Assembly (NCBI GenBank): GCA_937872385.1
Contig: CALMSO010000057.1
Location: 112,166-176,165 of the forward strand
DNA length: 64,000 bases
Direction: 5' to 3'
Origin: an uncultured Saprospiraceae bacterium
GTDB taxonomy: Bacteria > Bacteroidota > Bacteroidia > Chitinophagales > Saprospiraceae
Of this stretch, positions 7,847 to 16,580 are shown piece after piece; within the stretch, counting starts at the first letter, position 1; the number at the start of each line of letters is the position of its first letter. Both the position numbers and the translations under genes were made by a program. The notes under the pieces were generated by a model. That model was not told the DNA's origin. It made no database searches and worked only from the letters and a program-made list of their open reading frames with translations.

Positions 7847-9577
7847 TTATACTTTAGGCAATAAGGCAATTTTTTTAGTCAGCCGCTGCGTACCTTGCTG
7901 GATGGTGAGCACATAGATGCCCGGCGCATTCCCTTTAAGGTCAATTTGTTGATTGTAAAAACCGTTGAAACTGTTCAGCGCTTCTTGATAGACCTCCTTG
8001 CCCGTTGCATCCAGAATGCGCACGATGGTGGGTACGGCCTCGGCACTAAATTGTACATTCAACAAGCCCACCGTCGGATTGGGGTATATCTGGAATAGTT
8101 CAACTGCCAGTTCGCTTTTCAGCTCGAGTGCAGGCAATTCGGCAGGCGCTTCATCGTCCATCGCCATTTCCACTACTTCCTCTATGGTAGCAGGCGTTTC
8201 GTCGGTTGTTGTACAAGAATTGAAAACAGCATCAATTTCGATATAATTATCGTCGCGCAGTACGAGTAGTGTAAACGGATCGCCCGGCTGGTGCTTGTCG
8301 CGCTCGCGCACCACCTCCTGATGATTGTTCACCGGCACATCGTCCAATGCTATAATAACATCGCCCGGCTGGATGCCACTGGCTTTAGCAGGCGTTCCTG
8401 CAATAACACCACTCACCCGTACCCCCGGCTGTGTGCCCCGGCTGGAGCTGTAAATACCAATGAATACGGCGCAAGGATCCCGTTTTACGGTTTGGTGCAC
8501 ATATTCTACACTACCAGAAAGCGTAACCTCCGCATAGCGTGTTTGCCCATCACGTTGGTAAGCCACCATCACTTTATCGCCTGGTTTGTGTTCAGACAAA
8601 GCCGCCCTTATTGAAGCCGTACCCGTCACAGATTGCCCGTCAATGGTCGTAATTCTATCGCCTGCTTGCAAACCGGCCGCAGCCGCGCCAGCATATCGTT
8701 TTACATTGCTAATCGTAATTCCTTCGCCAAGGTATTCCTCATCCGGATAAATGCCAAGCACCGGCCGCTCCTGCCGAGCCACCTGACGTTCTTGGGAAGC
8801 CCAGCTATTCTTAGGTTGCGCAGCCAGTCGCGCGCGCATAGCCGTTTGCTGGGCAGCTTGCGCCTCCTTAGCCAGCCGAGCCGCCTCAAGCGCTTCCGGG
8901 GTGCATTCTTTGAAGCGGGCGCTGAGCGTCACTTCCTGGTCGTTGCGCAATACGGTTAAAGTAAATGCCTCGCCGGGCTGATGCTGGTCGCGGAGGCCTT
9001 CCAAACCTTTTTGTGTACTGACCTTCACATTGTCCATAGCGAGAATAAGGTCGCCAACCTGCACGCCATACTCGGCTGCCGGCGTATCCTGTATGACTTG
9101 ATGCACGCGCAGTCCCTCTGCCCCGTGCTGTGTAGTACTGACGCCAATAAAAACGCGACAAGGATCGCGTCGCACAGTAGCAAAACCTGCCATGTTTTGT
9201 GGTGGATGATTCTGGTTGTTCTGCCAAACAATATGCTGTTGGTTGGGTTGTGCCTCAGGCCCCTGCCCATTTTCCGCCATGCGAACGAACGCCAATGTCT
9301 CGCCATTTTCACTATCGAAAGTAGCTAAGCTTTGCGGCTGGTCGGTCAAATGCCACTCCACATTTTCGCCGGCGTTTGCGCGCAATGTTTGCAGCTCCCG
9401 AAGCCAGTCCGCACCGCTTGGCAATTCGTGTTGCTCAATGATAGTCGTACCATCAGCTTGGGTAATTTTTTTGACAATAGTCAATTGCGAGGGTTGTTGT
9501 TGTGCCAAAAGCAATGCGCTGCACAATAGGCAAAGCACAAAAACTGCGCCCGTTTTCAGTCGAGTAAAGTGATGCAT
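7847..9577 (-). CDS. Three-PDZ-domain protein with T9SS sorting domain
   Basis: 576 residues from the ATG at 9577. The longer frame to 9643 would put 22 polar/aromatic residues ahead of a clear signal peptide (about residues 8-25, FVLCLLCSALLLAQ). Three PDZ domains occur at about 140-222, 270-354 and 368-452. The first and third are close to each other (both start CxVFIG and share DKHQPG/DQHQPGE motifs), pointing to internal duplication. Residues about 225-250 (EALEAARLAKEAQAAQQ) form a probable coiled linker. The final 80 residues (IYPNPTVGLLNVQF ... GIYVLTIQQ) form a T9SS type A sorting domain. No protease domain accompanies the PDZ modules, so it is probably a surface or secreted binding scaffold. 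Role inferred; no close family name recognised. Confidence 0.82.
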   Translation of the reverse strand: MHHFTRLKTGAVFVLCLLCSALLLAQQQPSQLTIVKKITQADGTTIIEQHELPSGADWLRELQTLRANAGENVEWHLTDQPQSLATFDSENGETLAFVRMAENGQGPEAQPNQQHIVWQNNQNHPPQNMAGFATVRRDPCRVFIGVSTTQHGAEGLRVHQVIQDTPAAEYGVQVGDLILAMDNVKVSTQKGLEGLRDQHQPGEAFTLTVLRNDQEVTLSARFKECTPEALEAARLAKEAQAAQQTAMRARLAAQPKNSWASQERQVARQERPVLGIYPDEEYLGEGITISNVKRYAGAAAAGLQAGDRITTIDGQSVTGTASIRAALSEHKPGDKVMVAYQRDGQTRYAEVTLSGSVEYVHQTVKRDPCAVFIGIYSSSRGTQPGVRVSGVIAGTPAKASGIQPGDVIIALDDVPVNNHQEVVRERDKHQPGDPFTLLVLRDDNYIEIDAVFNSCTTTDETPATIEEVVEMAMDDEAPAELPALELKSELAVELFQIYPNPTVGLLNVQFSAEAVPTIVRILDATGKEVYQEALNSFNGFYNQQIDLKGNAPGIYVLTIQQGTQRLTKKIALLPKV

Positions 9578-9753
9578 CCGGATTTTTTTTTGAAAGTGAT
9601 TAAAAATGTTGTAAAGGACAAGTGCTGGGAAAAAACGTTGCATCTTAGAATATAGTTTTGAAAATATTTTTCAAAGCCAAATATTTAACCGAGTTTTCAA
9701 CTAAAAAAGCAGTTGTGCCGACAAAAAAGAAGGCGCACCACAATCAAGATTTT

Positions 9754-9781
9754 TATTTTTGCCTCGAAGGGCTTATTTTTG
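9754..9781 (+). promoter_or_regulatory. Two candidate -7 boxes for the TPR gene
   Basis: TATTTTTG occurs at 9754-9761 and again at 9774-9781, each matching the Bacteroidota -7 form TAnnTTTG, 29-57 nt before the TPR gene start. No well-spaced TTG (-33) was seen for either. Confidence 0.4.
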
Positions 9782-9809
9782 CGTAGATTTTTCAACCAAA
9801 AAAATATTA

Positions 9810-10619
9810 ATGATGGCTAAAGTGAGAAATGGCTTTATTTTGATTTGTTTGATAGCAGGATTTTCGACAACCCTGCTGGCTCAGGACAGTGCAGCTTCCT
9901 TGTACAACGAGGGCTTGGCTAAGCTGAAAGTTAAGGATTACGACGGCGCATTGCCATTATTGCAAAAAGCAATTGAAATTGGTGATCCAGAATCGGAAGA
10001 CGACGCGCAGGTCATTCGTTTGGCTAGCAAAAACGGCGCTATTGCAGCTTATTATGTGGGCAATAATTTGCGCAAAGCCAATAAAAATGACGAAGCGCTG
10101 GCGGTTTATGACCAAGGCATTGAGTACGATCCAAGTTTTTACGCCAACTACATCGGTCGCGCACAAGCCTTTGAAGGCAAAGGCGATGCCGTGGACGCCG
10201 TGAAAGCCTACCTCGCGGCCAGCGTAGCCTCAGAAAAAGGTGGCAAAGCAGACCGCGCCGAGGAATTATACAAAAAAGCCGATAACTTCGCGGCTGTGGC
10301 TTGGGGCAAAAAACAATGGGACGTAGCCATTGCTTGTGCGCAGGCTTTTCTGGAAGAGCGCGAGTCGGCTGACGCGCACTATTATTTAGCCCAATCGCTG
10401 AAGGCTAAAGGGCAAAACAGCGAGGCACTAACACACGCGCAAAAGGCAGCCGAACTGACAACGGATACAGACAAAGATAAGTACTACTTTGGGCTGGCGG
10501 AAATCCACGAAGCCCTAGGGCAGAAAAGCGAAGCAGTAGCTGCCTACAAAATGGTGAAAGGTGCTACGTATGGCAAGCGCGCCGAATATAAAGTTTCGCA
10601 ATTGGATGGCTCGAAATAA
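9810..10619 (+). CDS. Periplasmic TPR-repeat protein
   Basis: 269 residues from the first of two adjacent ATGs (9810, 9813). Upstream codons in frame overlap the probable promoter boxes, so they are not used. A signal peptide (FILICLIAGFSTTLLAQ) is followed by tetratricopeptide repeats: SLYNEGLAKLKVKDYDGAL, then KNDEALAVYDQGIEYDPSFY, AHYYLAQSLKAKGQNSEAL and GLAEIHEALGQKSEAVAAY. Such proteins act as protein-binding scaffolds in the periplasm of Bacteroidota. No partner can be named from the context. It stands as a single transcription unit with its own terminator. Confidence 0.8.
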   Translation: MMAKVRNGFILICLIAGFSTTLLAQDSAASLYNEGLAKLKVKDYDGALPLLQKAIEIGDPESEDDAQVIRLASKNGAIAAYYVGNNLRKANKNDEALAVYDQGIEYDPSFYANYIGRAQAFEGKGDAVDAVKAYLAASVASEKGGKADRAEELYKKADNFAAVAWGKKQWDVAIACAQAFLEERESADAHYYLAQSLKAKGQNSEALTHAQKAAELTTDTDKDKYYFGLAEIHEALGQKSEAVAAYKMVKGATYGKRAEYKVSQLDGSK

Positions 10620-11008
10620 TACCAATTTCAATGCGTTGATGACGTGTATGCATAGGTTTACAACTGTTTGACTATCAATGCACTGATAGCCAAATCATTG
10701 TTACATTGGCATAAGTGCTCGCCGAAGAGGGTTGTGCTGCATTAGTACGACCCCCTTCCGGCTTTTTATAAGCTGAAACAGTCAAGATGTAATTTGACAA
10801 TTTTTGCTCAGTACAATGACCAAAACGCAAAACCATCTTTGCGATTTAAACCCCGGCGCGGTGACCTATTATACGCGTACGGTGTTACCTCTTTTGGGTT
10901 TAAAATCATTGGTTATCAATTATTTATAAGTTTCTTTTTCGTCCCTTCGGGCTTAGCTCGATATTCGCATTATCAAGAGAACAATAACTAATACTTGCCC
11001 TTCCTTTT
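10620..11008. other. Intergenic region at the left side of the AT-rich block
   Basis: 389 bases. The first part carries the terminator of the TPR gene (10721-10768). The rest holds only short, unsupported reading frames; no RNA gene or mobile end was recognised. From here rightwards the sequence is visibly richer in A and T than the flanking core genes. Confidence 0.4.
10721..10768 (+). terminator. Terminator of the TPR gene
   Basis: An imperfect long stem (GCCGAAGAGGG 10721-10731 with CCCCCTTCCGGC 10751-10762) followed by TTTTTAT. It is about 100 nt downstream of the TPR gene stop. Confidence 0.65.
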
Positions 11009-11401
11009 TCATAATTTGCCTCCTCTCTTTTCAATAAAATATAAAACCAATGCCAGAGCTCCAAAACTAAACTCTGCCATGAAACTTATCCAATTCGAAG
11101 TATCGCCCGCACCGTCAAATATAATTCCATATAACCTTGCTATTGACGCAGCACCTATTGAGCCAGACAAAACAATTAATCCATATATTATTCTTTCTTT
11201 GCGCATTGAGAAATAAATCAACAAAACCCCCAGTCCAATTTCCATACCACCAAGTATCGCACGTATATGATTCGCACTGCTTCTGGTGGGCAAAACAATA
11301 CCATCCATATCAGTTATAGCATCCGGATTAATAAAAAACAAAAATCCGAAGCCGAGATAGACTAAACTACCTAATACTAATAAAATTCTTGATGTCTTCA
11401 T
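11009..11401 (-). CDS. DUF4345-like small four-helix membrane protein
   Basis: 130 residues with four hydrophobic segments (about 6-25, 44-66, 70-90, 104-122). The N-terminal LVYLGFGFLFFINPDAI and the middle ANHIRAILGGMEIGLGVLL match the look of the DUF4345 family, whose function is unknown. It is on the strand opposite to the rest of the AT-rich block, and its 5' end faces an attC-like hairpin at 11434-11509. The gene could be an inserted cassette, but this is inference. Confidence 0.65.
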   Translation of the reverse strand: MKTSRILLVLGSLVYLGFGFLFFINPDAITDMDGIVLPTRSSANHIRAILGGMEIGLGVLLIYFSMRKERIIYGLIVLSGSIGAASIARLYGIIFDGAGDTSNWISFMAEFSFGALALVLYFIEKRGGKL

Positions 11402-11433
11402 AAGTAATTCCTTTTATTGTTTTTAAGTCGCAT

Positions 11434-11509
11434 GAGACCCAACGGTCGAGGCATAAAAAGCGCTGCCAGCTTTTGCTGGTAATGAACGTTTTATGCGTTG
11501 TTAGCTCTC
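11434..11509. repeat. attC-like imperfect inverted repeat
   Basis: A 76-base element folds as nested arms. The outer arms are GAGACCCAAC (11434-11443) and GTTAGCTCTC (11500-11509), 8 of 10 paired. Middle arms GCATAAAA (11451-11458) and TTTTATGC (11489-11496) are perfect, and a small inner hairpin CCAGC-TTTT-GCTGG lies at 11466-11479. ACCCAAC fits the R-box pattern RYYYAAC and its partner GTTAGCT comes within one base of GTTRRRY. Unpaired stretches lie between outer and middle arms, as in integron attC sites. No integrase gene is in the window, so recombination activity is unproven; another palindromic repeat family is possible. Confidence 0.4.
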
Positions 11510-11592
11510 GTATTCATTTTCGTTTAATTTCCCATTCCGATTCACCTAAACTTATTTCTTTACAGAATGAAAGGGAATTTTCGTCTTTAGAT

Positions 11593-12057
11593 TCATATCT
11601 GTACATGTAACCCACGTCTGAATAAGTAATTAACAAATAGTTTTCTCCTTTGCTGCTCTGACATCCAGGCACTCAAAATATATAAGCCTTTATTGCCTCG
11701 ACTCTTTGGTGATACACCCCGCATTTTCTTGCCATCTAAGCTGATAAGTTGGCCTCGAACACTTTCCATCAAGACCTCGGCATCCGCTTTCATGCTGACG
11801 CTAAGTTATTCAGGGTCAATGATTTGCAAAACCCGATTGAAGGTATCATGGGACGGAATCCCATTGGGTAATTCCAATATACCACTTAACCAATCCAGGC
11901 GTTATTTCCCAAACTCGACCATGTCCTCAAAGTCTTCCCCATTTGACAATAGGGTGCAAAAAGCAATGAATAATACATCCTTGAGCCGGTGCAAGCAGCC
12001 ACCCGCTACTCGGGGGTCGTCCACTTGGCTAAATAATTTATCTAAGCTATCTTGCAT
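11593..12057 (-). pseudogene. Decayed ISAs1-family transposase, N-terminal remnant
   Basis: From the ATG at 12057 a single frame reads DDPRVAGGCLHRLKDVLFI, NGIPSHDTFNRVLQIIDPE and LISLDGKKMRGVSPKSRGNK, the order of motifs at the N-terminus of ISAs1-type (DUF4338/H-repeat-like) transposases. The frame is interrupted by two in-frame TAA codons (11902-11904 and 11806-11808). It diverges after LSAWMSEQQ and stops at 11593, so about 150 codons remain of a normal length near 370. The first catalytic Asp region (SLDGKK) is kept but the later acidic residues are gone. No terminal inverted repeats were identified. It is a dead copy and marks past mobile-element activity beside the AT-rich block. Confidence 0.8.
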
Positions 12058-12134
12058 CTTTTTGCAAGACAAGATATACTTTTATTTTGTAAATTCTGTT
12101 TGGTGCGTTTGCCCTATAATTACCTTAGAAACCA

Positions 12135-13256
12135 ATGGCCATATTCTTCCACCTTCTCAACCTATTCACTACCGGAAGTTTGTTGTTAAACTCATTTTTA
12201 CTGCTGAGTAAACCCAACAAAAACAACAAAAAAGCTACTTACTGGCTTTCTCTGTTCTTATTTTGGCTCTCGATTATTTTCTTTGAGGAGTGCTTTAAGG
12301 TTTTGGGACTGCCTACTGACGATACAGTGGCAGTAGAAATTTTTAGTTTACCCCTGTTTGTAATCGCCCCGACATTTTATTTGAGCGTCCAGTACTTTAT
12401 CCGTCCCCATCAAAAACTAAAAAAAACGGATGCCCTACACCTGCTTCCTTTCTTTTTTTACATTACTTTTTTGGCAGGGGTAGCTGTCTTTTTTCCTAAA
12501 AATACTATCCTTATATCGCCACAGTTTTGGGGTGATTTTATTTCAGTTGCCATCACTTTGCTGCTTTTTAGTCAGATTGTGGTTTACCTGCTATTGAGCT
12601 TGAAAATCATCCACATACATCAAAAAAATGTTCAGCTATATTCGGCTAATGTAGAGGGCATAGATTTGTCTTGGCTGCAATGGCTCATCTATGGTGTTTT
12701 TTTTATGGTCTTACTTTGGATTTTTCAAATTTTATTTCCTGAAGTGCCCGATTTTGCTTCGGTGGGCTACTTTTTGGCAGTGTATTACTTGGCTTATTTC
12801 ACGCTCAACCAAAAGGAAATTTATCCCTTTACCGAAAAGGAAACCCATAATGTGCTAGAGATTATTGAAGATACAGGCGAAAAATCTGGAAAGGTGGTTT
12901 TGCCAAGCGACTTAGTAATAGAAATGACTAAGCTCAATGAACTGATGCGCAAAGAAAAACCATATTTAGATAATGAGTTGAGTTTGCCCAAATTGTCGGC
13001 ACAGCTACAAACTAGCACCCATCAGTTGTCCTACCTGCTCAACAAAGGCTTCAATGAAAACTTTTACGATTATGTGAACCGCCACCGCGTAGAGGAAAGC
13101 AAAAAATTGTTGATGGACAAAAAACTCAAGCATTTGAGTTTGGTAGGAATTGCCTTTGAAGCGGGCTTCAACTCAAAGACCGCCTTCAACACCGCCTTCA
13201 AAAAATTCACAGGCAAAACCCCAAGCGAATTTCGCAAAGCAAACACCCCCGCTTAA
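12135..13256 (+). CDS. Membrane-anchored AraC-family transcriptional regulator
   Basis: 373 residues. About seven hydrophobic segments fill residues 1-230 (for example LFLFWLSIIFFEE, LLPFFFYITFLAGVAVFF, WLIYGVFFMVLLWIFQILF). A short linker follows, then a C-terminal AraC/XylS double helix-turn-helix at about 270-370 (LSLPKLSAQLQTSTHQLSYLLNK ... IAFEAGFNSKTAFNTAFKKF, ending GKTPSEFRK). This membrane-sensor plus AraC layout is common in Bacteroidota. It precedes, on the same strand, a barrel-like protein, a serine hydrolase and an S41 peptidase, and is the obvious candidate regulator of them. The signal is unknown. Confidence 0.85.
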   Translation: MAIFFHLLNLFTTGSLLLNSFLLLSKPNKNNKKATYWLSLFLFWLSIIFFEECFKVLGLPTDDTVAVEIFSLPLFVIAPTFYLSVQYFIRPHQKLKKTDALHLLPFFFYITFLAGVAVFFPKNTILISPQFWGDFISVAITLLLFSQIVVYLLLSLKIIHIHQKNVQLYSANVEGIDLSWLQWLIYGVFFMVLLWIFQILFPEVPDFASVGYFLAVYYLAYFTLNQKEIYPFTEKETHNVLEIIEDTGEKSGKVVLPSDLVIEMTKLNELMRKEKPYLDNELSLPKLSAQLQTSTHQLSYLLNKGFNENFYDYVNRHRVEESKKLLMDKKLKHLSLVGIAFEAGFNSKTAFNTAFKKFTGKTPSEFRKANTPA

Positions 13257-13381
13257 AGAAATAGCCTATTTTGACGCTGCTTCCTTGCTATTTATCGCAA
13301 CGTTTTGATTATCAATAGGAAATATTTTAACCTAACTTGTTCGCCTCTATCTATCGGAACAAACGAAGGCTTTTCTGCCCT

Positions 13382-13389
13382 TACTTTTG
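13382..13389 (+). promoter_or_regulatory. Candidate -7 box before the 13438 gene
   Basis: TACTTTTG matches TAnnTTTG and lies 49 nt before the start codon; no correctly spaced TTG was found upstream. Confidence 0.35.
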
Positions 13390-13437
13390 CCTTTGTTAGT
13401 CGTTCGTGTTTCCAAACCTTATTAACTTGATAAACCA

Positions 13438-14016
13438 ATGAAAGTGATTTTTTTCAAATGCCTACTGCTTATGCTGCCTATTATCAGCAGTTGTCAGGAT
13501 AGTCCAATTCTATTGAAACACCAAATCAGTATGAGTTATGACAATACCGTATTGAACCACCCTTTGCTGTTCAGTTCGGGCGTGAATATCAGATACGGGA
13601 GAGCCTTGTTACAGCAGAACGCTCACAAGGTTTCCGCCCTTGGCTCTTTTGGCTTTATCCACACACCGGATATTGACACACGATTGCTTTTTGGAATTGG
13701 CGGGGAATATTCTATCAGTTTCTTCAAGCGATTCGGTTTTGCCTTAGGGCTACAAGCCAATTATATACTTACTGCTTTGGGGTACGATGTATTTGAATAC
13801 AACGCTGAAGGCGAATGGGAGAACCAAGGGAATCTGCTGCATCAATTCAGCCCGAGTATGCACGTCTCTTTGGGGGTAGATTTGTTATGCAAAGCCAAGT
13901 TCAATGTCGGGCTATTCCTTGAAATGCGCCTGATGCGCTTGAATGAAAGTTATGAAGAAAGATTCTTTGAAGGCTATGTCCCCACATTTTCAATAGGTCT
14001 AAAATCAAATTTTTAA
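13438..14016 (+). CDS. Putative outer-membrane beta-barrel-like protein
   Basis: 192 residues. The N-terminal signal (MKVIFFKCLLLMLPIISSCQ) ends in a possible lipobox with Cys19. The rest alternates polar and hydrophobic residues with many aromatic/Gly turns (SFGFIHTPDIDTRLLFGIGGEYSI, FGFALGLQANYIL, FSIGLKSNF) and ends in Phe, as small outer-membrane barrels do. A short stretch (EYNAEGEWENQG followed by PSMHVSLGVDL) resembles the equivalent stretch of the protein at 18357, so the two may be distant paralogues. It sits 12 nt upstream of a serine hydrolase gene, probably in one operon. Function unknown. Confidence 0.55.
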   Translation: MKVIFFKCLLLMLPIISSCQDSPILLKHQISMSYDNTVLNHPLLFSSGVNIRYGRALLQQNAHKVSALGSFGFIHTPDIDTRLLFGIGGEYSISFFKRFGFALGLQANYILTALGYDVFEYNAEGEWENQGNLLHQFSPSMHVSLGVDLLCKAKFNVGLFLEMRLMRLNESYEERFFEGYVPTFSIGLKSNF

Positions 14017-14028
14017 ATCTAAACAACG

Positions 14029-15174
14029 ATGAAAAAAATAGCAGTTGCTTTTTTGCTTTTTACGCTTTTTGCCTGCGAAAAGGATAGTGTCGCACCCAAT
14101 GAACTTTCTGATAATCCTTTATTGTCTGCACAAGATGTAGCAGTACATACCACCTTTTTAGCCCACAAATCGGGGCTGAATACCGTGGGCATATCCATTG
14201 GGATTTTTAAGAATGGGCAAGCCTCGTTTTATGGCTATGGCGAAACTGCCAAAGGAAGCGGGATTGTACCCAATCAAAATACCTACTACGAAATCGGGTC
14301 TATCTCTAAGGTTTATACCGCAATTGCGATTGTGAAAATGTTAGAAGACGAAGGGAAAAGCATAGATACGCCCATAAAGGCTTACCTGCCTGCCAATTTG
14401 CCTACCCTGAACAGAGATGGAATTGAACTGACTTTCAAACATTTGCTCACACACACGAGCGGACTACCCTATATGCCCAACAACTTAGGGCTAAGTTTTT
14501 ATACCAATATCACCAAGGGCTGGAGAGAGTATGATGAGAACAAACTATTTTCATCGCTGAAAAATGCAAGGTTAGCCTTTGTACCGTTCACAGATTTCAC
14601 GTATTCCAATACCGCTTATGGCACGCTTGGCGTAATCCTTCAAAGAAAATATGGCAAAGATTATGGTGAAATAATCAAAGATTTAATATTAGAACCACTC
14701 GATTTGCAAGCTACCTCAGCCTATTTTGAGGAAACAGACCTCAGTAATTGGGCAAAAGGCTATACTAACACAGGCAAAGAAAGCGATTATTGGAAAACAT
14801 TGAACGCCTTGGACGGGGCGGGGGTTTTAAAAGCAAATGCGAGCGAAGTGTTGAAATTTGCCCAAGCCAATATTGATATACAAACAAGCCCGATAAGCAA
14901 CAGTATGGCACTTTGCCAAAATATTTACACCAATTTTGTAAGAGAAACTGCCTACGAAAGGACAGTCAATTGCTTGGGTTGGTTTTCTTATGAGAACAAA
15001 GGTATCAGCAATGAAACCTTTCTTTATCACAATGGAGGAACGGGTGGGTTTAATTCAGAGCTATTTATTAATAAAGATAAAAATTCCGCTTTGGTGATAT
15101 TATTCAATACAGATGGCGACACAGGAGACAGACAACTATTTATCAGGGAATTATTACAAATAATATCGGAATAA
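14029..15174 (+). CDS. Serine hydrolase lipoprotein of the class C beta-lactamase/PBP fold
   Basis: 381 residues with a lipoprotein signal (FTLFACEK, Cys16). The fold's three motifs are present: SISK (Ser91, Lys94), YSN in FTYSNTAYG, and HNG in YHNGGTGGFNS. LTHTSGLPYMP is the usual loop after the first helices. Members include esterases, D-aminopeptidases and peptidoglycan enzymes; substrate cannot be deduced and beta-lactamase activity should not be assumed. It lies between the barrel-like gene and an S41 peptidase gene (31-nt gap). A second member of the family is encoded at 17230. Confidence 0.85.
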   Translation: MKKIAVAFLLFTLFACEKDSVAPNELSDNPLLSAQDVAVHTTFLAHKSGLNTVGISIGIFKNGQASFYGYGETAKGSGIVPNQNTYYEIGSISKVYTAIAIVKMLEDEGKSIDTPIKAYLPANLPTLNRDGIELTFKHLLTHTSGLPYMPNNLGLSFYTNITKGWREYDENKLFSSLKNARLAFVPFTDFTYSNTAYGTLGVILQRKYGKDYGEIIKDLILEPLDLQATSAYFEETDLSNWAKGYTNTGKESDYWKTLNALDGAGVLKANASEVLKFAQANIDIQTSPISNSMALCQNIYTNFVRETAYERTVNCLGWFSYENKGISNETFLYHNGGTGGFNSELFINKDKNSALVILFNTDGDTGDRQLFIRELLQIISE

Positions 15175-15205
15175 TGTATATTTTGTCCTAAAACGTATTT
15201 GACTA

Positions 15206-16459
15206 ATGAATAAACGATTAACATTACTATTCCTACTCGGATTGCTTTATCATCAATGCCCGGGGCAGCCTACGAGCCTGAGCAAGCAACAAGCAACCCA
15301 AGATGTTGAGTTTTTTGTCAAAACCTTAGAGGCAAAACACCCCAATCCGACGGCAAATTTTCCAAACTACCGTGCCTACAAAGACTCTCTTATCGCAAGT
15401 TTTTCAGCGTCTATTGCTTCTGAAGACTTTGCCAAAACCATTTGCTTGTATGCCAACCTTTTTCAAGATGGGCACACTTTTGCCTCAAATATGAAAATTC
15501 CGGATACGGCACAGGTGCTGCCTTTTGATGTGGCGATGAAAAATAATCGCTTTTTTATTCTCAATTCGCTGCACAAAGATTTTAGCACGGAATATAAAGG
15601 AGCTGAAATCATCGGCATCAATGGTACATCCATAAGAGATGTTATCAATCTTGCAATGCCCTTTGCGGGTGGTGAAACCGAGGCACATCAATTAGCTAGA
15701 TTAGCGTACAGTTTTGCAGGTTTTGTGTACCGAGTAATGGGTGAAATTACCGAAGTAAACTTGCAGCAAGAGGGCAAGCATGTGAGCATTCGCCCACCCC
15801 TCATTGATAGGGCACAATGGCTTCAGAAGAGCATTAGCACAAATAGACCCGTCTTTGATTATCAAAACATTGATGAAAAGACTTCGCTCATCCTCTTTAC
15901 CGATATGAGTAATTTGAGCAAAAAGGAGTTTAGTCAGTTTTTGGACAAGACCTTCCAAGGGATCAAGAACAGCAATACCGAAAACCTGATTATAGACTTG
16001 CGGCACAATGGGGGCGGAAATTTCTTGTATGGGCAAATGCTGCTTGCTTACCTCACCGACAAGCCCTATACGGTTCACAATAAATATCAATATGATATGG
16101 ACGGCAAAAAAACAAACCCTAAGATGTTTGAAATCAAGCCTGAAAACCAAAAAAACAGATTTGTCGGAAATGTATATTTCCTCACAAGCCCATACACCTA
16201 CTCTTCGGCGGCTTCTATGATTGCAGCCGTGAAATTCAATAAAATAGGACAAATTATAGGAACACCCATCGGGCAACCTTACGCAGGATTTATTGATATG
16301 ACCACTTTCACCTTACCCAACTCAAAGTTGCTTTGTGGAACAAGCACAGTGTATTATGAATATGCCGGAGCAACAGACAGTAACAAAAATTTGGGCATCG
16401 AGCCGGACGTGGATACAGCGGAAGATGCTTTGAGCTATGTGTTGGATAAGCTAAAATGA
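15206..16459 (+). CDS. S41-family (C-terminal processing-like) peptidase
   Basis: 417 residues with a signal peptide (LTLLFLLGLLYHQCPGQ). The N-terminal helical region (about 25-95) is typical of secreted Bacteroidota S41 proteins. The core carries LIIDLRHNGGGNF (about 262-274) and the serine region LTSPYTYSSAAS (about 330), matching S41 enzymes. No classical PDZ domain is obvious, though ILNSLHKDFSTEYKGAEIIGINGTSI resembles a degenerate one. The general base residue is not certain by eye. It is the last gene of the AraC-led module. Substrate unknown. Confidence 0.75.
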   Translation: MNKRLTLLFLLGLLYHQCPGQPTSLSKQQATQDVEFFVKTLEAKHPNPTANFPNYRAYKDSLIASFSASIASEDFAKTICLYANLFQDGHTFASNMKIPDTAQVLPFDVAMKNNRFFILNSLHKDFSTEYKGAEIIGINGTSIRDVINLAMPFAGGETEAHQLARLAYSFAGFVYRVMGEITEVNLQQEGKHVSIRPPLIDRAQWLQKSISTNRPVFDYQNIDEKTSLILFTDMSNLSKKEFSQFLDKTFQGIKNSNTENLIIDLRHNGGGNFLYGQMLLAYLTDKPYTVHNKYQYDMDGKKTNPKMFEIKPENQKNRFVGNVYFLTSPYTYSSAASMIAAVKFNKIGQIIGTPIGQPYAGFIDMTTFTLPNSKLLCGTSTVYYEYAGATDSNKNLGIEPDVDTAEDALSYVLDKLK

Positions 16460-16580
16460 GAAAATACCTGTAGGGCTTCATATTTTACTTTTAGCGCACA
16501 AAAACAATGAATTCAAAGACTGGATTTCTTGGACTATCATAAATTGACTTTATTACAAAAATTATTTAGTGTTATTTGTT

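Noticed and set aside
11693..12211. Open frame of 172 codons on the plus strand across the transposase remnant
   Set aside because: The minus strand reads clear ISAs1 motifs there, and the plus-strand translation resembles no protein and overlaps the AraC gene start.
16546..16560. Possible second Crp-type site (TTGACTTTATTACAA) before the regulator gene
   Set aside because: The half-sites are unequal and the spacing is one base off the TTGAC-N4-GTCAA pattern.
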